A DNA stretch of 6,139 bases from Actinomycetota bacterium (lineage in GTDB: Bacteria; Actinomycetota; Coriobacteriia; Anaerosomatales; JAHIQC01): positions 1 to 6,139 of the forward strand of contig JAHIQC010000173.1 in the NCBI GenBank assembly GCA_018902765.1. Direction: 5' to 3'. This document shows, piece after piece, positions 1 through 6,139 of this stretch (position 1 is its first letter; the number at the start of each line of letters is the position of its first letter). The translations under genes and the position numbers were made by a program. Below the pieces are notes generated by a model. The model did not search any database and had not been told where the DNA came from. It saw nothing but the letters and a program-made list of their open reading frames with translations.

Positions 1-911
1 AGACGCATCCCGCCGGCTCGCGGACCGCGGTGCTGTGCAGTGGTCGCTCGTTCCCTGATGGCCTGGCAGCTTCGTCGCTTGCAGGGGCACTGGATGCTCC
101 GGTCCTGCTGACAGAAAAGTTGGTGTTGCCCGCGGTTGTGGGCGCGCAGTTGGCCGCGATGAATACCGACACGGTGTACGTGATCGGCGGTAGCGCCGCT
201 ATCGGGTTCGCCGTTGAGGCAGATCTGGCCAGGTACGTTCCCGGTGTGAGCATCATCCGCGTTGCGGGCGCCACGCGCTATGAGACGGCCGGTGAGGTCG
301 CCGATTGGGTCCACGGCGTGTTGGGCCAGCGACCCGATCGGGTGTTCCTGGCCTCGGGTACTGCGTTTCCCGACGCACTTGCGCTCTCGCCGCTTGCCTA
401 CTCCATGCACGTGCCGATCTTGCTCACTGCCCAAGGAGCGCTTCCTGCGTCCACGAAAGCTGCTATCGAACGGATGCGTGGCACGTCCACACGCACTATC
501 GACGTGATGGTGGCCGGCGGAACGAGCGCGATAAGCGTGGAGACGGCCGAAGCCGCCAGGCGTGCTGCGGGTGGCACATTCACCCGGGCGGCGGGTGCGA
601 ACCGCTACGAGACGGCGTTGGCGATTGCCGAGACAGCCGTGTTCGCCGGCTGGGCCGCACCTGAGTTCGTGGCGGTGGCTTCAGGGATCACGTTTCCCGA
701 TTCGCTTGGCGGCGCGTCGCTCCCCGGGAGTCGTGGGGGAGTGCTCCTGCTATGTCCGAGCACCGTTCTGGGAACCAGTTCAACGGGCTTCATCAAGTCC
801 TTCGATTTCCGCGTCGACGAGTGCTGGGCTCTCGGGGGCACCAGGGCGGTGGCCGACCCGGTTCTCACCGAGGTTCGAGCGATTCTCCCAAAGGTGGCTC
901 ACGCTCACTGA
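1..911 (+). CDS. Cell wall-binding repeat 2 (CWB2) surface protein, 3' part
   Basis: This is the C-terminal part of a secreted protein that would bind the cell wall non-covalently. The frame is open from base 3 to the TGA at 909-911. The GTG at 30 is unlikely to be the start, because the CWB2 pattern is already under way there and no ribosome site precedes it. Counting from base 30, an incomplete repeat covers about residues 1-76 (FPDGLAASSLAG, APVLLT, VYVIGG). A second covers 77-185 (RVAGATRYETA, FPDALA, VPILLT, VAGGTSAIS). A third covers 186-288 (RAAGANRYETA, FPDSLGG, ALGGTRAV). Three tandem copies are the usual CWB2 arrangement, and in characterised clostridial proteins the repeats bind anionic wall polymers. 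The third copy is divergent, with GGVLLL where the others have a Pro before the LL. Any N-terminal functional domain lies outside the window, so the protein's specific job is unknown. Family call is confident; its link to the downstream locus is not. Confidence 0.9.
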   Translation, partial: THPAGSRTAVLCSGRSFPDGLAASSLAGALDAPVLLTEKLVLPAVVGAQLAAMNTDTVYVIGGSAAIGFAVEADLARYVPGVSIIRVAGATRYETAGEVADWVHGVLGQRPDRVFLASGTAFPDALALSPLAYSMHVPILLTAQGALPASTKAAIERMRGTSTRTIDVMVAGGTSAISVETAEAARRAAGGTFTRAAGANRYETALAIAETAVFAGWAAPEFVAVASGITFPDSLGGASLPGSRGGVLLLCPSTVLGTSSTGFIKSFDFRVDECWALGGTRAVADPVLTEVRAILPKVAHAH

Positions 912-918
912 TTGCCGT

Positions 919-950
919 TTGACGTGGTATTATTCAGACTGATGTGTGAT
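919..950 (+). promoter_or_regulatory. Weak candidate promoter before the anchored-protein/wzc pair
   Basis: TTGACG at 919-924 matches five of six bases of a sigma-A/sigma-70 type -35 box. The best nearby -10 is TGTGAT at 945-950, four of six, but the 20-base spacer is longer than ideal. Another -10-like hexamer, TATTAT at 928-933, has no good -35 at the right distance. The position between the CWB2 stop and the next gene is sensible for an operon promoter, but the match is weak. Confidence 0.2.
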
Positions 951-968
951 ACGCCGATGAACACCCTG

Positions 969-986
969 TAGCCGTAGCCGTAGCCG
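969..986 (+). repeat. Three tandem TAGCCG hexamers in the 5' leader
   Basis: Three perfect copies of TAGCCG lie in the gap between the CWB2 gene and the anchored-protein gene, ending 9 bases before its GGGGA ribosome site. The repeat is not inside a recognised gene. It could be a slippage-prone microsatellite, a protein-binding site or chance; nothing else in the sequence decides between these. Confidence 0.6.
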
Positions 987-994
987 AACCACAC

Positions 995-999
995 GGGGA
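995..999 (+). promoter_or_regulatory. Ribosome binding site for the anchored protein
   Basis: GGGGA sits six bases before the ATG at 1006. It supports that start over the in-frame ATG at 1021. Confidence 0.55.
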
Positions 1000-1005
1000 T
1001 ATCAG

Positions 1006-1872
1006 ATGAATCAGAACGCCATGCCAGTCAAGCCTCGCTCACGAGTCCTTCTCGCAACCGTTTTGGTCGTTGTTACCGTCGCGGTATTCGCCGGAGCGGT
1101 AGTTTGGGCTGGCGGCGTTGATGCCGTCGCGGAGCTGCTCGGACTCGATCTGGGCGGCGCTACGGTTGTTGCCAACGATCCGGGTACCGCCAAGCCTGCG
1201 ACCGGCTCCGAAGAGCCAAGTGTCGCGAGTTCGGGCTCGGCGGATGCCACGGCCTCAGCGGATACCACAGTGGTCGCTTCGGGATCCGGTGATGGCGATG
1301 CGGATGATCCGAAGCCTTCTTCTGGTCCGGGGGCTTCCGCAAGCATCCCGATCTCATCTGCCCAAGCGGCCATGTATCGCGAGCAGCTGCAATCTCAGGC
1401 GCAGATCATCAAGCTCGTTGATGGTGAGATCACGTCTGTAGGAATCGGCACCTCGTCCTCAACAACCTCCAGAGCCAATATCCCGCTGTCGGTCTCGTAC
1501 AAGACCAGCTCCGCTGTTTCGGGCACGATGGTGCTCGCGAACACCGACGGCCTGTGGTACTTCTCGAGCATTTCGGCCGGTGGCGGCAGCGCTGCGGTCG
1601 CCAAGCCCCGCACCGTGGATTCAGGCGTGGTCAACACCATCACCCAGCAGCAGGCTGACCCCGATTGTCAGGCGCTCATCGAAGAGGGTCTCATCGAGGG
1701 TGGCTTCAAGTCCGCGAGAGTCGACGGAGTGAGCAAGGGCGCGGGTACCGCGACCGTCAACGTGACTCTCCAGGGCGGCACGCTTGATCGCAAAGCCGCC
1801 CGGTTCGTGCTGATCAGCAAGACCGATAGCGGGAACAAGTACTGGTTTCTGACGAGGTTCGAACTCAAGTAA
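1006..1872 (+). CDS. Membrane-anchored extracytoplasmic protein of unknown function next to wzc
   Basis: I do not recognise this 288-residue protein. The N terminus has Lys9, Arg11 and Arg13 followed by a hydrophobic segment at about 14-35, which fits a signal anchor with the rest outside the cell. There is no lipobox, and cleavage by signal peptidase cannot be ruled out. Residues about 52-116 are a low-complexity stalk rich in Ser, Ala, Thr, Gly and Asp. The remainder appears to be two related alpha/beta modules, at about 131-190 and 222-287. Each has a helix, then a V-rich strand, then a hydrophobic strand (TMVLANTD; RFVLISKTD) and an aromatic strand (GLWYFSSI; KYWFLTRF). This resembles the general layout of NTF2/cystatin-like folds, but that is inference. 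The gene ends 10 bases before wzc, so the two are probably co-transcribed, and a role on the outer face in polysaccharide assembly or export is plausible. Confidence 0.85.
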   Translation: MNQNAMPVKPRSRVLLATVLVVVTVAVFAGAVVWAGGVDAVAELLGLDLGGATVVANDPGTAKPATGSEEPSVASSGSADATASADTTVVASGSGDGDADDPKPSSGPGASASIPISSAQAAMYREQLQSQAQIIKLVDGEITSVGIGTSSSTTSRANIPLSVSYKTSSAVSGTMVLANTDGLWYFSSISAGGGSAAVAKPRTVDSGVVNTITQQQADPDCQALIEEGLIEGGFKSARVDGVSKGAGTATVNVTLQGGTLDRKAARFVLISKTDSGNKYWFLTRFELK

Positions 1873-1876
1873 GGGG
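1871..1876 (+). promoter_or_regulatory. Ribosome binding site for wzc, overlapping the previous stop codon
   Basis: AAGGGG shares two bases with the TAA of the upstream gene and lies six bases before the GTG at 1883. It selects that GTG over the one at 1881, which is in another frame, and suggests translational coupling of the pair. Confidence 0.65.
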
Positions 1877-1882
1877 CAGCGT

Positions 1883-3697
1883 GTGGAGCTTCGCGACTAC
1901 CTGAACGTTATCTCTGCACGCAGGTGGGTCATCATTCAGGCGGTCGTGATAGTCACTCTCACCGCGCTGGTGGTTTCCATCCTGCAGCCCAAGACTTACG
2001 AGGGCACCGCACTGGTTCTGATTTCAGAGAAGGGCTCGTCCGCGTCAGTGTTCGGGGACCTTCTGCCCCAGCTGTCCACACAGCCAGAGCGCGCTATGCA
2101 GACGCAGGTCCAGTTGATGCAGATTCGCCCGATTGCCGAGGCGACAATCAAAGAACTGAACCTTCAGACCACTCCCGATGCATTTCTCGACAGTGTCAAA
2201 GTCGGCGCCATAGGGCAGACCAATCTTGTCAAGATCACTGTGACTAACGCTAACCCTGAGCAAGCTGCTCGGATTGCCAACACGGTCGCCGAGGAGTATG
2301 TGGACAGCGCCCGGTCTGCTCAGCGAGCCAGCTTGGCTGAAGCTGCTGTTGAAGTCCAGAAGCGCCTCGATGAGGCCGAAGCCGACATTCTCGACTTGGG
2401 CGACCGCGTTAGCAAGTCGGGCAAGTCAGATCAGCTCTCTGCTGAACTCCAAATAGCGACCGGCACATATACGACTCTCGCTGAGAAGCTTGAGCAGCTG
2501 CGGATCAACGAGAGACTTGAGAGCGGTCCTGGCCGCGTTGTCAGCGCGGCGGCGGTCAGCGAGAATGCCGTTTCTCCCAAACCACTGCGCAACGTTGGAC
2601 TTGGTTTGGTCGTCGGATTCCTGTTCGGCCTGGGAATGGCGTTCCTCTACGAATACCTCGACAACACCATCAAGTCCAGTGACGAGGCCGAGAGGATTTT
2701 CGGAGCTCCTGTTCTCGGTACCATTCCTCTCGACGTGATGGCGAAAGGCCAGAAGCGTCGACTTACCATCGTGGAGGCGCCGGGCTCTGCGACTGCAGAG
2801 TCCTATCGAGTGCTTCGAAATTCACTGGATTTCATCAACTTCCAGCATGACATGAAGACGATCTTGGTGACTTCGGCCGCCCCGGGCGAGGGCAAGTCGA
2901 CCGTCGCTTCGAACCTCGCCGCCGCTCTTGCTCAGACAGGAAAGAAGGTCGTGCTCGTCTCAGTTGACTTCCGCAGGCCTACTACTGAGCAGTTCTTTGG
3001 AGTCAACAACATTATTGGCCTGTCCGACGTTCTGATCGGGACTCACACACTTAAGGCCGCGTTGCAGCAGCCCGGTTCCGAACAGCTTCTGGTGATGACA
3101 GCTGGCAAGATGCCACCGAACCCATCTGAGCTTCTGGGATCGACAAAGATGCAAGAGGTCGTCAAGTTGCTCGAGGAGTGGAGCGACTGGGTCATCATCG
3201 ACACGCCCCCGCTACTGGCAGTTGCCGATGCCGCAGCAGTAGCTCGTTGGTCGGACGGTGTACTCATGGTGACACAGGCGGCAGAATCTACGCGTGAGGC
3301 GGGAAAGAGGGCACTTGAGCTGCTTGGCAAGGTCGGAGCGAAAATTACTGGCGTGGTCGTGTGGGGTTTGGATGAATCCAAGTCGGGCTCTGGCGGCTAT
3401 GGGTACTCCAGCGGCTACTACTACGCTAGCTACTACGCAACGCCGCTCGGTACCGGGCGGCGCGGCACCAAGCACGACAACGGCGCCAAGGCCGTCGGCG
3501 CGGATGAGGGATCCGCGTCGCAACAGTGGGTGCCGGTCGAGAGTGCGGGACGTCGCTTCGCGCGCGGCCTCGGTCAAGTACTGACCGGAGTACTGTCGTT
3601 CCTTCTGATTCTAGCGATTACTGCGGTGGTGGCGTACTTCCTGGACCAGTACTTCGGGTGGGGGTTGATCGGTCAAGTGGGCCAGATATGGAACTAG
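1883..3697 (+). CDS. wzc: Wzz-domain polysaccharide co-polymerase fused to a BY-kinase tyrosine autokinase
   Basis: This Wzc-like protein (604 residues, GTG start) would set chain length and control polymerisation and export through cycles of tyrosine autophosphorylation. Membrane helices lie at about 14-34 and 237-257. Between them is an outer Wzz domain with a likely coiled coil at about 145-215, then SPKP before helix 2. The cytoplasmic kinase has the oligomerisation motif EX2RX2R (Glu306, Arg309, Arg312), Walker A APGEGKST (Lys338) and Walker B WVIIDTPP (Asp440). Walker A' reads VSVDFRRP: Ser360 replaces the first Asp, Asp362 remains. Trp494 replaces the Asn usual in the GVVxN strand. Seven tyrosines lie within 506-518, but the cluster is not terminal. 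A basic stretch (Arg557, Arg558, Arg561) and a third hydrophobic helix at about 566-588 follow. Fused forms are known in Gram-negatives and actinobacteria. Family call is firm; full kinase activity is uncertain. The symbol denotes family resemblance only. Confidence 0.93.
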   Translation: MELRDYLNVISARRWVIIQAVVIVTLTALVVSILQPKTYEGTALVLISEKGSSASVFGDLLPQLSTQPERAMQTQVQLMQIRPIAEATIKELNLQTTPDAFLDSVKVGAIGQTNLVKITVTNANPEQAARIANTVAEEYVDSARSAQRASLAEAAVEVQKRLDEAEADILDLGDRVSKSGKSDQLSAELQIATGTYTTLAEKLEQLRINERLESGPGRVVSAAAVSENAVSPKPLRNVGLGLVVGFLFGLGMAFLYEYLDNTIKSSDEAERIFGAPVLGTIPLDVMAKGQKRRLTIVEAPGSATAESYRVLRNSLDFINFQHDMKTILVTSAAPGEGKSTVASNLAAALAQTGKKVVLVSVDFRRPTTEQFFGVNNIIGLSDVLIGTHTLKAALQQPGSEQLLVMTAGKMPPNPSELLGSTKMQEVVKLLEEWSDWVIIDTPPLLAVADAAAVARWSDGVLMVTQAAESTREAGKRALELLGKVGAKITGVVVWGLDESKSGSGGYGYSSGYYYASYYATPLGTGRRGTKHDNGAKAVGADEGSASQQWVPVESAGRRFARGLGQVLTGVLSFLLILAITAVVAYFLDQYFGWGLIGQVGQIWN

Positions 3698-3834
3698 TCA
3701 TCAGTTTGCGGTCGGCAGTTCCAATCTCCCGTCAGTTGACGATCACCAAGCCGAGACTCGATCGTGAGTAATACCAGGATCCAAGTCATAGCTGGACAGC
3801 TCGTGCCAAGACGGACAACGATTCGTCTGCGCCT

Positions 3835-3838
3835 AGGG
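3835..3838 (+). promoter_or_regulatory. Ribosome binding site that favours the ATG at 3847 for the flippase
   Basis: AGGG lies eight bases before the ATG at 3847 but only two before the in-frame GTG at 3841, so the ATG is the better start. The next in-frame ATG, at 3892, has no purine-rich site before it. Confidence 0.5.
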
Positions 3839-3846
3839 CAGTGCAG

Positions 3847-5265
3847 ATGACTGGCCTTCCTGCTTCCAGACCACCTGGATTCAAGTCGACCATGCTGCGA
3901 GGTGGTCGTGATCTCGCTGTGCGTGAAGTGGTCGGAATCATTTTGTCGCTGCTTGCAACGATCTTCATCTTTCGGAAGGTCGGACCGGTCGCTTACGGGT
4001 ACGTCGGGGTTGGGCTAGCCCTCTCGGGTCTCCTGACGGGCATCGGGTCGTTGGGTCTGAATGTCTACCTCGTGAGGCAAGGCGATCTCGAAGAGGGAGC
4101 TCCGTCGCAATTGCTCACCATGACAATCGTATCGGCGGCGCTCATTTCCTGCACGTTATGGTTCTCTGCGCCGGTCGTAGAGCTGTGGGCAGGGAAGAGC
4201 GGGCTGACGTCCCTTGTGCACGTTGTTGCGGTTGCCATATTCTTCAAGATTCTCGGCTTGGTGCCAACTGCTCTGCTGGAGAGAGAGCTCAAATTTGGCC
4301 TTGCGGCCGCCATAGACTTCGGCAGTCTCGTGATCTACTACTCCGTAGTGCTGCCACTGGTATATAGCGGCTGGAGCTACCTTGGCATATGGGTTGCGAA
4401 CACAGCGCAGGTAATTGCGGCCACCGCTGCCTACTTCGTCGCACGACCCGTACGCCCGAGTGTTCGCCTCCAGCATGCATTCGTCAAAGGCGCTCTCTCT
4501 TACGGCGTCGCGTATCAGGGATCTGTTTGGGTGTACTCGTTGCGCGATCTCGTCGCGCCCTTTCTCCTTCCTAGACTTGCTGGAATGGAGGCTTTGGGGC
4601 TTGTTACAGCGACCACGCAGCTGGTGCAACGCATGGGGTTCTTCAAGACTGTGGTGTGGCGTCTGTCCATTAGTGGATTCGCGCGAATACAGCACGATAC
4701 AGGATCGCTAGCTCGGGGGATCACTGAGGGAATGCTCTTCCAGGTTCTATTACTTGGTGGAGGGCTCAGTCTGTTCTCAGCCCTCGGATCATGGGCGATT
4801 CCGCTGGCCTTCACGGACAAATGGGGCGGCGTGCCGACGCTCTTCCCATTCTTGGCTGCCGCAGCTTTGATGAACGGGGTATTCACACTTCACTCTTCAG
4901 CCCTCTTCGCTAGAGGTCGGGTATGGGCGGTCACCAAGTATCACATCGCCATTGTGCTGCTGCTGTGGGTCTCGTCGGCCCTCCTGATTCCGGTGTACGG
5001 AGTCTGGGGATACGCGGCTGCGGAGATTGTAGCGATGATTTCGTATGTATACTTGGCGTACCTGACTCACCAAGATATCGGCTCAATTTCGTACGGGAGC
5101 GTTCTGCTAGTCTTGCCGCTGGTTATGCTGCCGCTCTTTGCTGGGCCGTGGCTGCCGCCGGTTTGGGCCGTAGTGTTGTGGCTCGCATGCGCTGGGCTAT
5201 CATTTGCCCTAGTTCCTCGAGCCCGGACGGTTCTGCGCGAGACGGTTGGGGTTCTGCATGGATAG
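3847..5265 (+). CDS. Wzx-type polysaccharide flippase (MOP superfamily)
   Basis: An integral membrane protein of 472 residues that would flip undecaprenyl-linked repeat units from the inner to the outer face of the membrane. Hydrophobic segments run from about residue 27 to 456, consistent with the 12-14 helices of the family. Recognisable landmarks are KVGPVAYGYVG after the first helix, LLERELKFGLAAAIDF near 143-158, and FARIQHD at 278-284, all typical of the WzxC/PST-like branch. The length is normal and the frame is intact. It is separated from wzc by 143 bases that contain no convincing gene or terminator, and its last 8 bases overlap the next gene, so those two are probably translated together. 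Which sugar unit it carries cannot be read from sequence. The main uncertainty is the start: GTG 3841 or ATG 3892 would change only the cytoplasmic N terminus. Family call is confident, substrate unknown. Confidence 0.9.
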   Translation: MTGLPASRPPGFKSTMLRGGRDLAVREVVGIILSLLATIFIFRKVGPVAYGYVGVGLALSGLLTGIGSLGLNVYLVRQGDLEEGAPSQLLTMTIVSAALISCTLWFSAPVVELWAGKSGLTSLVHVVAVAIFFKILGLVPTALLERELKFGLAAAIDFGSLVIYYSVVLPLVYSGWSYLGIWVANTAQVIAATAAYFVARPVRPSVRLQHAFVKGALSYGVAYQGSVWVYSLRDLVAPFLLPRLAGMEALGLVTATTQLVQRMGFFKTVVWRLSISGFARIQHDTGSLARGITEGMLFQVLLLGGGLSLFSALGSWAIPLAFTDKWGGVPTLFPFLAAAALMNGVFTLHSSALFARGRVWAVTKYHIAIVLLLWVSSALLIPVYGVWGYAAAEIVAMISYVYLAYLTHQDIGSISYGSVLLVLPLVMLPLFAGPWLPPVWAVVLWLACAGLSFALVPRARTVLRETVGVLHG

Positions 5266-6139
5266 AACATCTGACTCAAAGTACCCGCTGGTAAGCATCA
5301 TCACGCCCTCGTTCAATAGACGCCACTTCATCGAACAGTGTCTTGCGTCCGTGGCGAACCAGTCGTATCCCAACATTGAGCACATCGTAGTTGATGGCGG
5401 CTCCAGCGACGGCACGATTGAATTGCTTGAGACTTGTGCACTCACCCAGAACTTACGCTGGGTGAGTGAATCCGATGAAGGCATGTACGATGCGATAAAC
5501 AAGGGCTTGCGGATGGCCCAAGGTGAGATCATCGGCTATCTCAACACAGACGACTCGTATCTTCCTTGGAGCGTCGAGAAGGCCGTTGGGACGCTCAGCC
5601 AAGGTCCGAAGGTGGTGTTTGGTGATCTCGTGGTCGTCAAACAGGTTGGCGACAAGAAGGTGAGCTATGTGCAGTTCTACCCTCCCTTCGACCCATCCCA
5701 CTATCTTTGGGTTCAGGCTATCGGCCAGCCGACAGTATTCTGGAGGCGAGAAGTGACCGACTTGTCGGGCGACTTCAGCCAGGAATATCGGTTGATTGCC
5801 GACTGCGATCGGTGGTTGACGTTCGCCGAACTTGGGTTCGTCCCTTTCAAGGTTGACGAGGTGCTCGCGATTCAGGTCGATCATGGTGAGACGCTTAGGG
5901 AGAGCCACGCGGACCTACTTCGCGAGGAGTTCGTACGGCTGAGGTCATGCCACGGCAACGGGGCCACTGAGCCGCCGCTGAATACAGAGCGCATGCGCAT
6001 GAAGTTGAGGTGGAGGAGGGACAACTTCCGTCTATTGCGCGAATATCGGTCCTCAGAACCGGCCCGTTGGTCGCTGTTTGTCCGTTTTTTAGTAGACAGG
6101 CAAATCAGATTCAATTCCGCGTATGCCCTGACGGGCCTC
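5258..6139 (+). CDS. WfgS-like family 2 glycosyltransferase, 3' end beyond the window
   Basis: The ATG at 5258 opens a frame of 294 codons that is still open at the last base, so the C terminus is missing. The protein has no membrane segment in the visible part and would act at the inner face of the membrane, moving a sugar from a nucleotide donor to the lipid-linked repeat unit. The GT-A fold is clear: VSIITPSFNR at 12-21, VVDGGSSDGT at 44-53 (Asp46 binds the nucleotide), SDEGMYDAINKG at 72-83, metal-binding LNTDD at 95-99, QPTVFWRR at 157-164 and ADCDRWL at 181-187, where an acidic residue is the likely catalytic base. The SDEGMYDAINKG block points to the WfgS-like subgroup. Its start overlaps the flippase stop by 8 bases. 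The upstream GGTTGGGG is only a modest ribosome site, so coupling to flippase translation is likely. Donor and acceptor sugars are unknown. Confidence 0.92.
   Translation, partial: MDRTSDSKYPLVSIITPSFNRRHFIEQCLASVANQSYPNIEHIVVDGGSSDGTIELLETCALTQNLRWVSESDEGMYDAINKGLRMAQGEIIGYLNTDDSYLPWSVEKAVGTLSQGPKVVFGDLVVVKQVGDKKVSYVQFYPPFDPSHYLWVQAIGQPTVFWRREVTDLSGDFSQEYRLIADCDRWLTFAELGFVPFKVDEVLAIQVDHGETLRESHADLLREEFVRLRSCHGNGATEPPLNTERMRMKLRWRRDNFRLLREYRSSEPARWSLFVRFLVDRQIRFNSAYALTGL

Noticed and set aside
30..32. GTG as true start of the CWB2 gene
   Set aside because: The frame is open to the window edge and this point falls inside a CWB2 repeat, so the gene begins upstream.
912..1005. Rho-independent terminator after the CWB2 gene
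   Set aside because: No GC-rich stem followed by a T run was found; the best inverted match (GTGT with ACAC) is only four bases.
3212..3577. Open minus-strand frame of 121 codons
   Set aside because: It is antisense to the kinase domain and Tyr cluster of wzc and has no recognisable domain.
3688..3771. 27-codon plus-strand frame whose ATG overlaps the wzc stop
   Set aside because: The overlap resembles translational coupling, but the peptide is short, has no recognised pattern and has only a poor ribosome site. It could be a remnant, which cannot be shown from this sequence.
3790..3801. AGCT-GGAC-AGCT hairpin
   Set aside because: The stem is four bases, does not extend, and has no T tract, so it is likely chance.
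4156..4695. Open minus-strand frame of 179 codons
   Set aside because: It is antisense to the flippase and its translation is charged and unpatterned, while the plus-strand product has a clear family pattern.
5453..5908. Open minus-strand frame of 151 codons
   Set aside because: It lies opposite the glycosyltransferase, whose plus-strand frame carries all the expected GT-A motifs. The minus-strand translation shows no recognised domain.

Overview
The window reads as the start of a Wzx/Wzy-type surface-polysaccharide locus (capsule, exopolysaccharide or cell-wall glycan) in a high-GC Gram-positive bacterium. The actinobacterial leaning, possibly Coriobacteriia-like, is an inference. It rests on the GC-rich codons, the cell-wall-binding repeat 2 (CWB2) protein typical of Gram-positive surfaces, and the fused Wzz-plus-tyrosine-kinase protein. 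Low-GC Firmicutes usually split that protein in two. All genes lie on the + strand and no RNA gene, IS element, CRISPR array or convincing terminator was seen.

Layout. (1) Bases 1-911 are the 3' end of a secreted CWB2 protein whose start lies before the window. (2) A 94-base gap carries a small TAGCCG triplication and a weak promoter candidate. (3) Bases 1006-1872 encode a membrane-anchored extracytoplasmic protein of unknown function with a low-complexity stalk and what looks like a duplicated C-terminal module. (4) Ten bases later, 1883-3697 encodes a Wzc-like polysaccharide co-polymerase fused to a BY-kinase (bacterial tyrosine autokinase). (5) After a 143-base gap without a convincing gene, 3847-5265 encodes a Wzx-type flippase of the MOP superfamily. 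(6) Overlapping its last 8 bases, a WfgS-like family 2 glycosyltransferase starts at 5258 and is still open at the end of the window.

How they fit together. The glycosyltransferase would add a sugar to a lipid-linked repeat unit on the inner face of the membrane. The flippase would move the finished unit across. The Wzc-like kinase would control polymerisation and chain length through its outer domain and its cycle of tyrosine phosphorylation. The unknown anchored protein, packed tightly against wzc, is a candidate partner on the outer face. The polymerase, the initiating sugar-phosphate transferase and a tyrosine phosphatase are not in the window.

The most unusual gene is the kinase. The first Asp of its Walker A' motif is Ser, the usual Asn of a late core strand is Trp, and its tyrosine cluster is not terminal but is followed by about 85 residues that include a third predicted membrane helix. 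I saw no sign of a wholly new system; these departures are the part worth following up.
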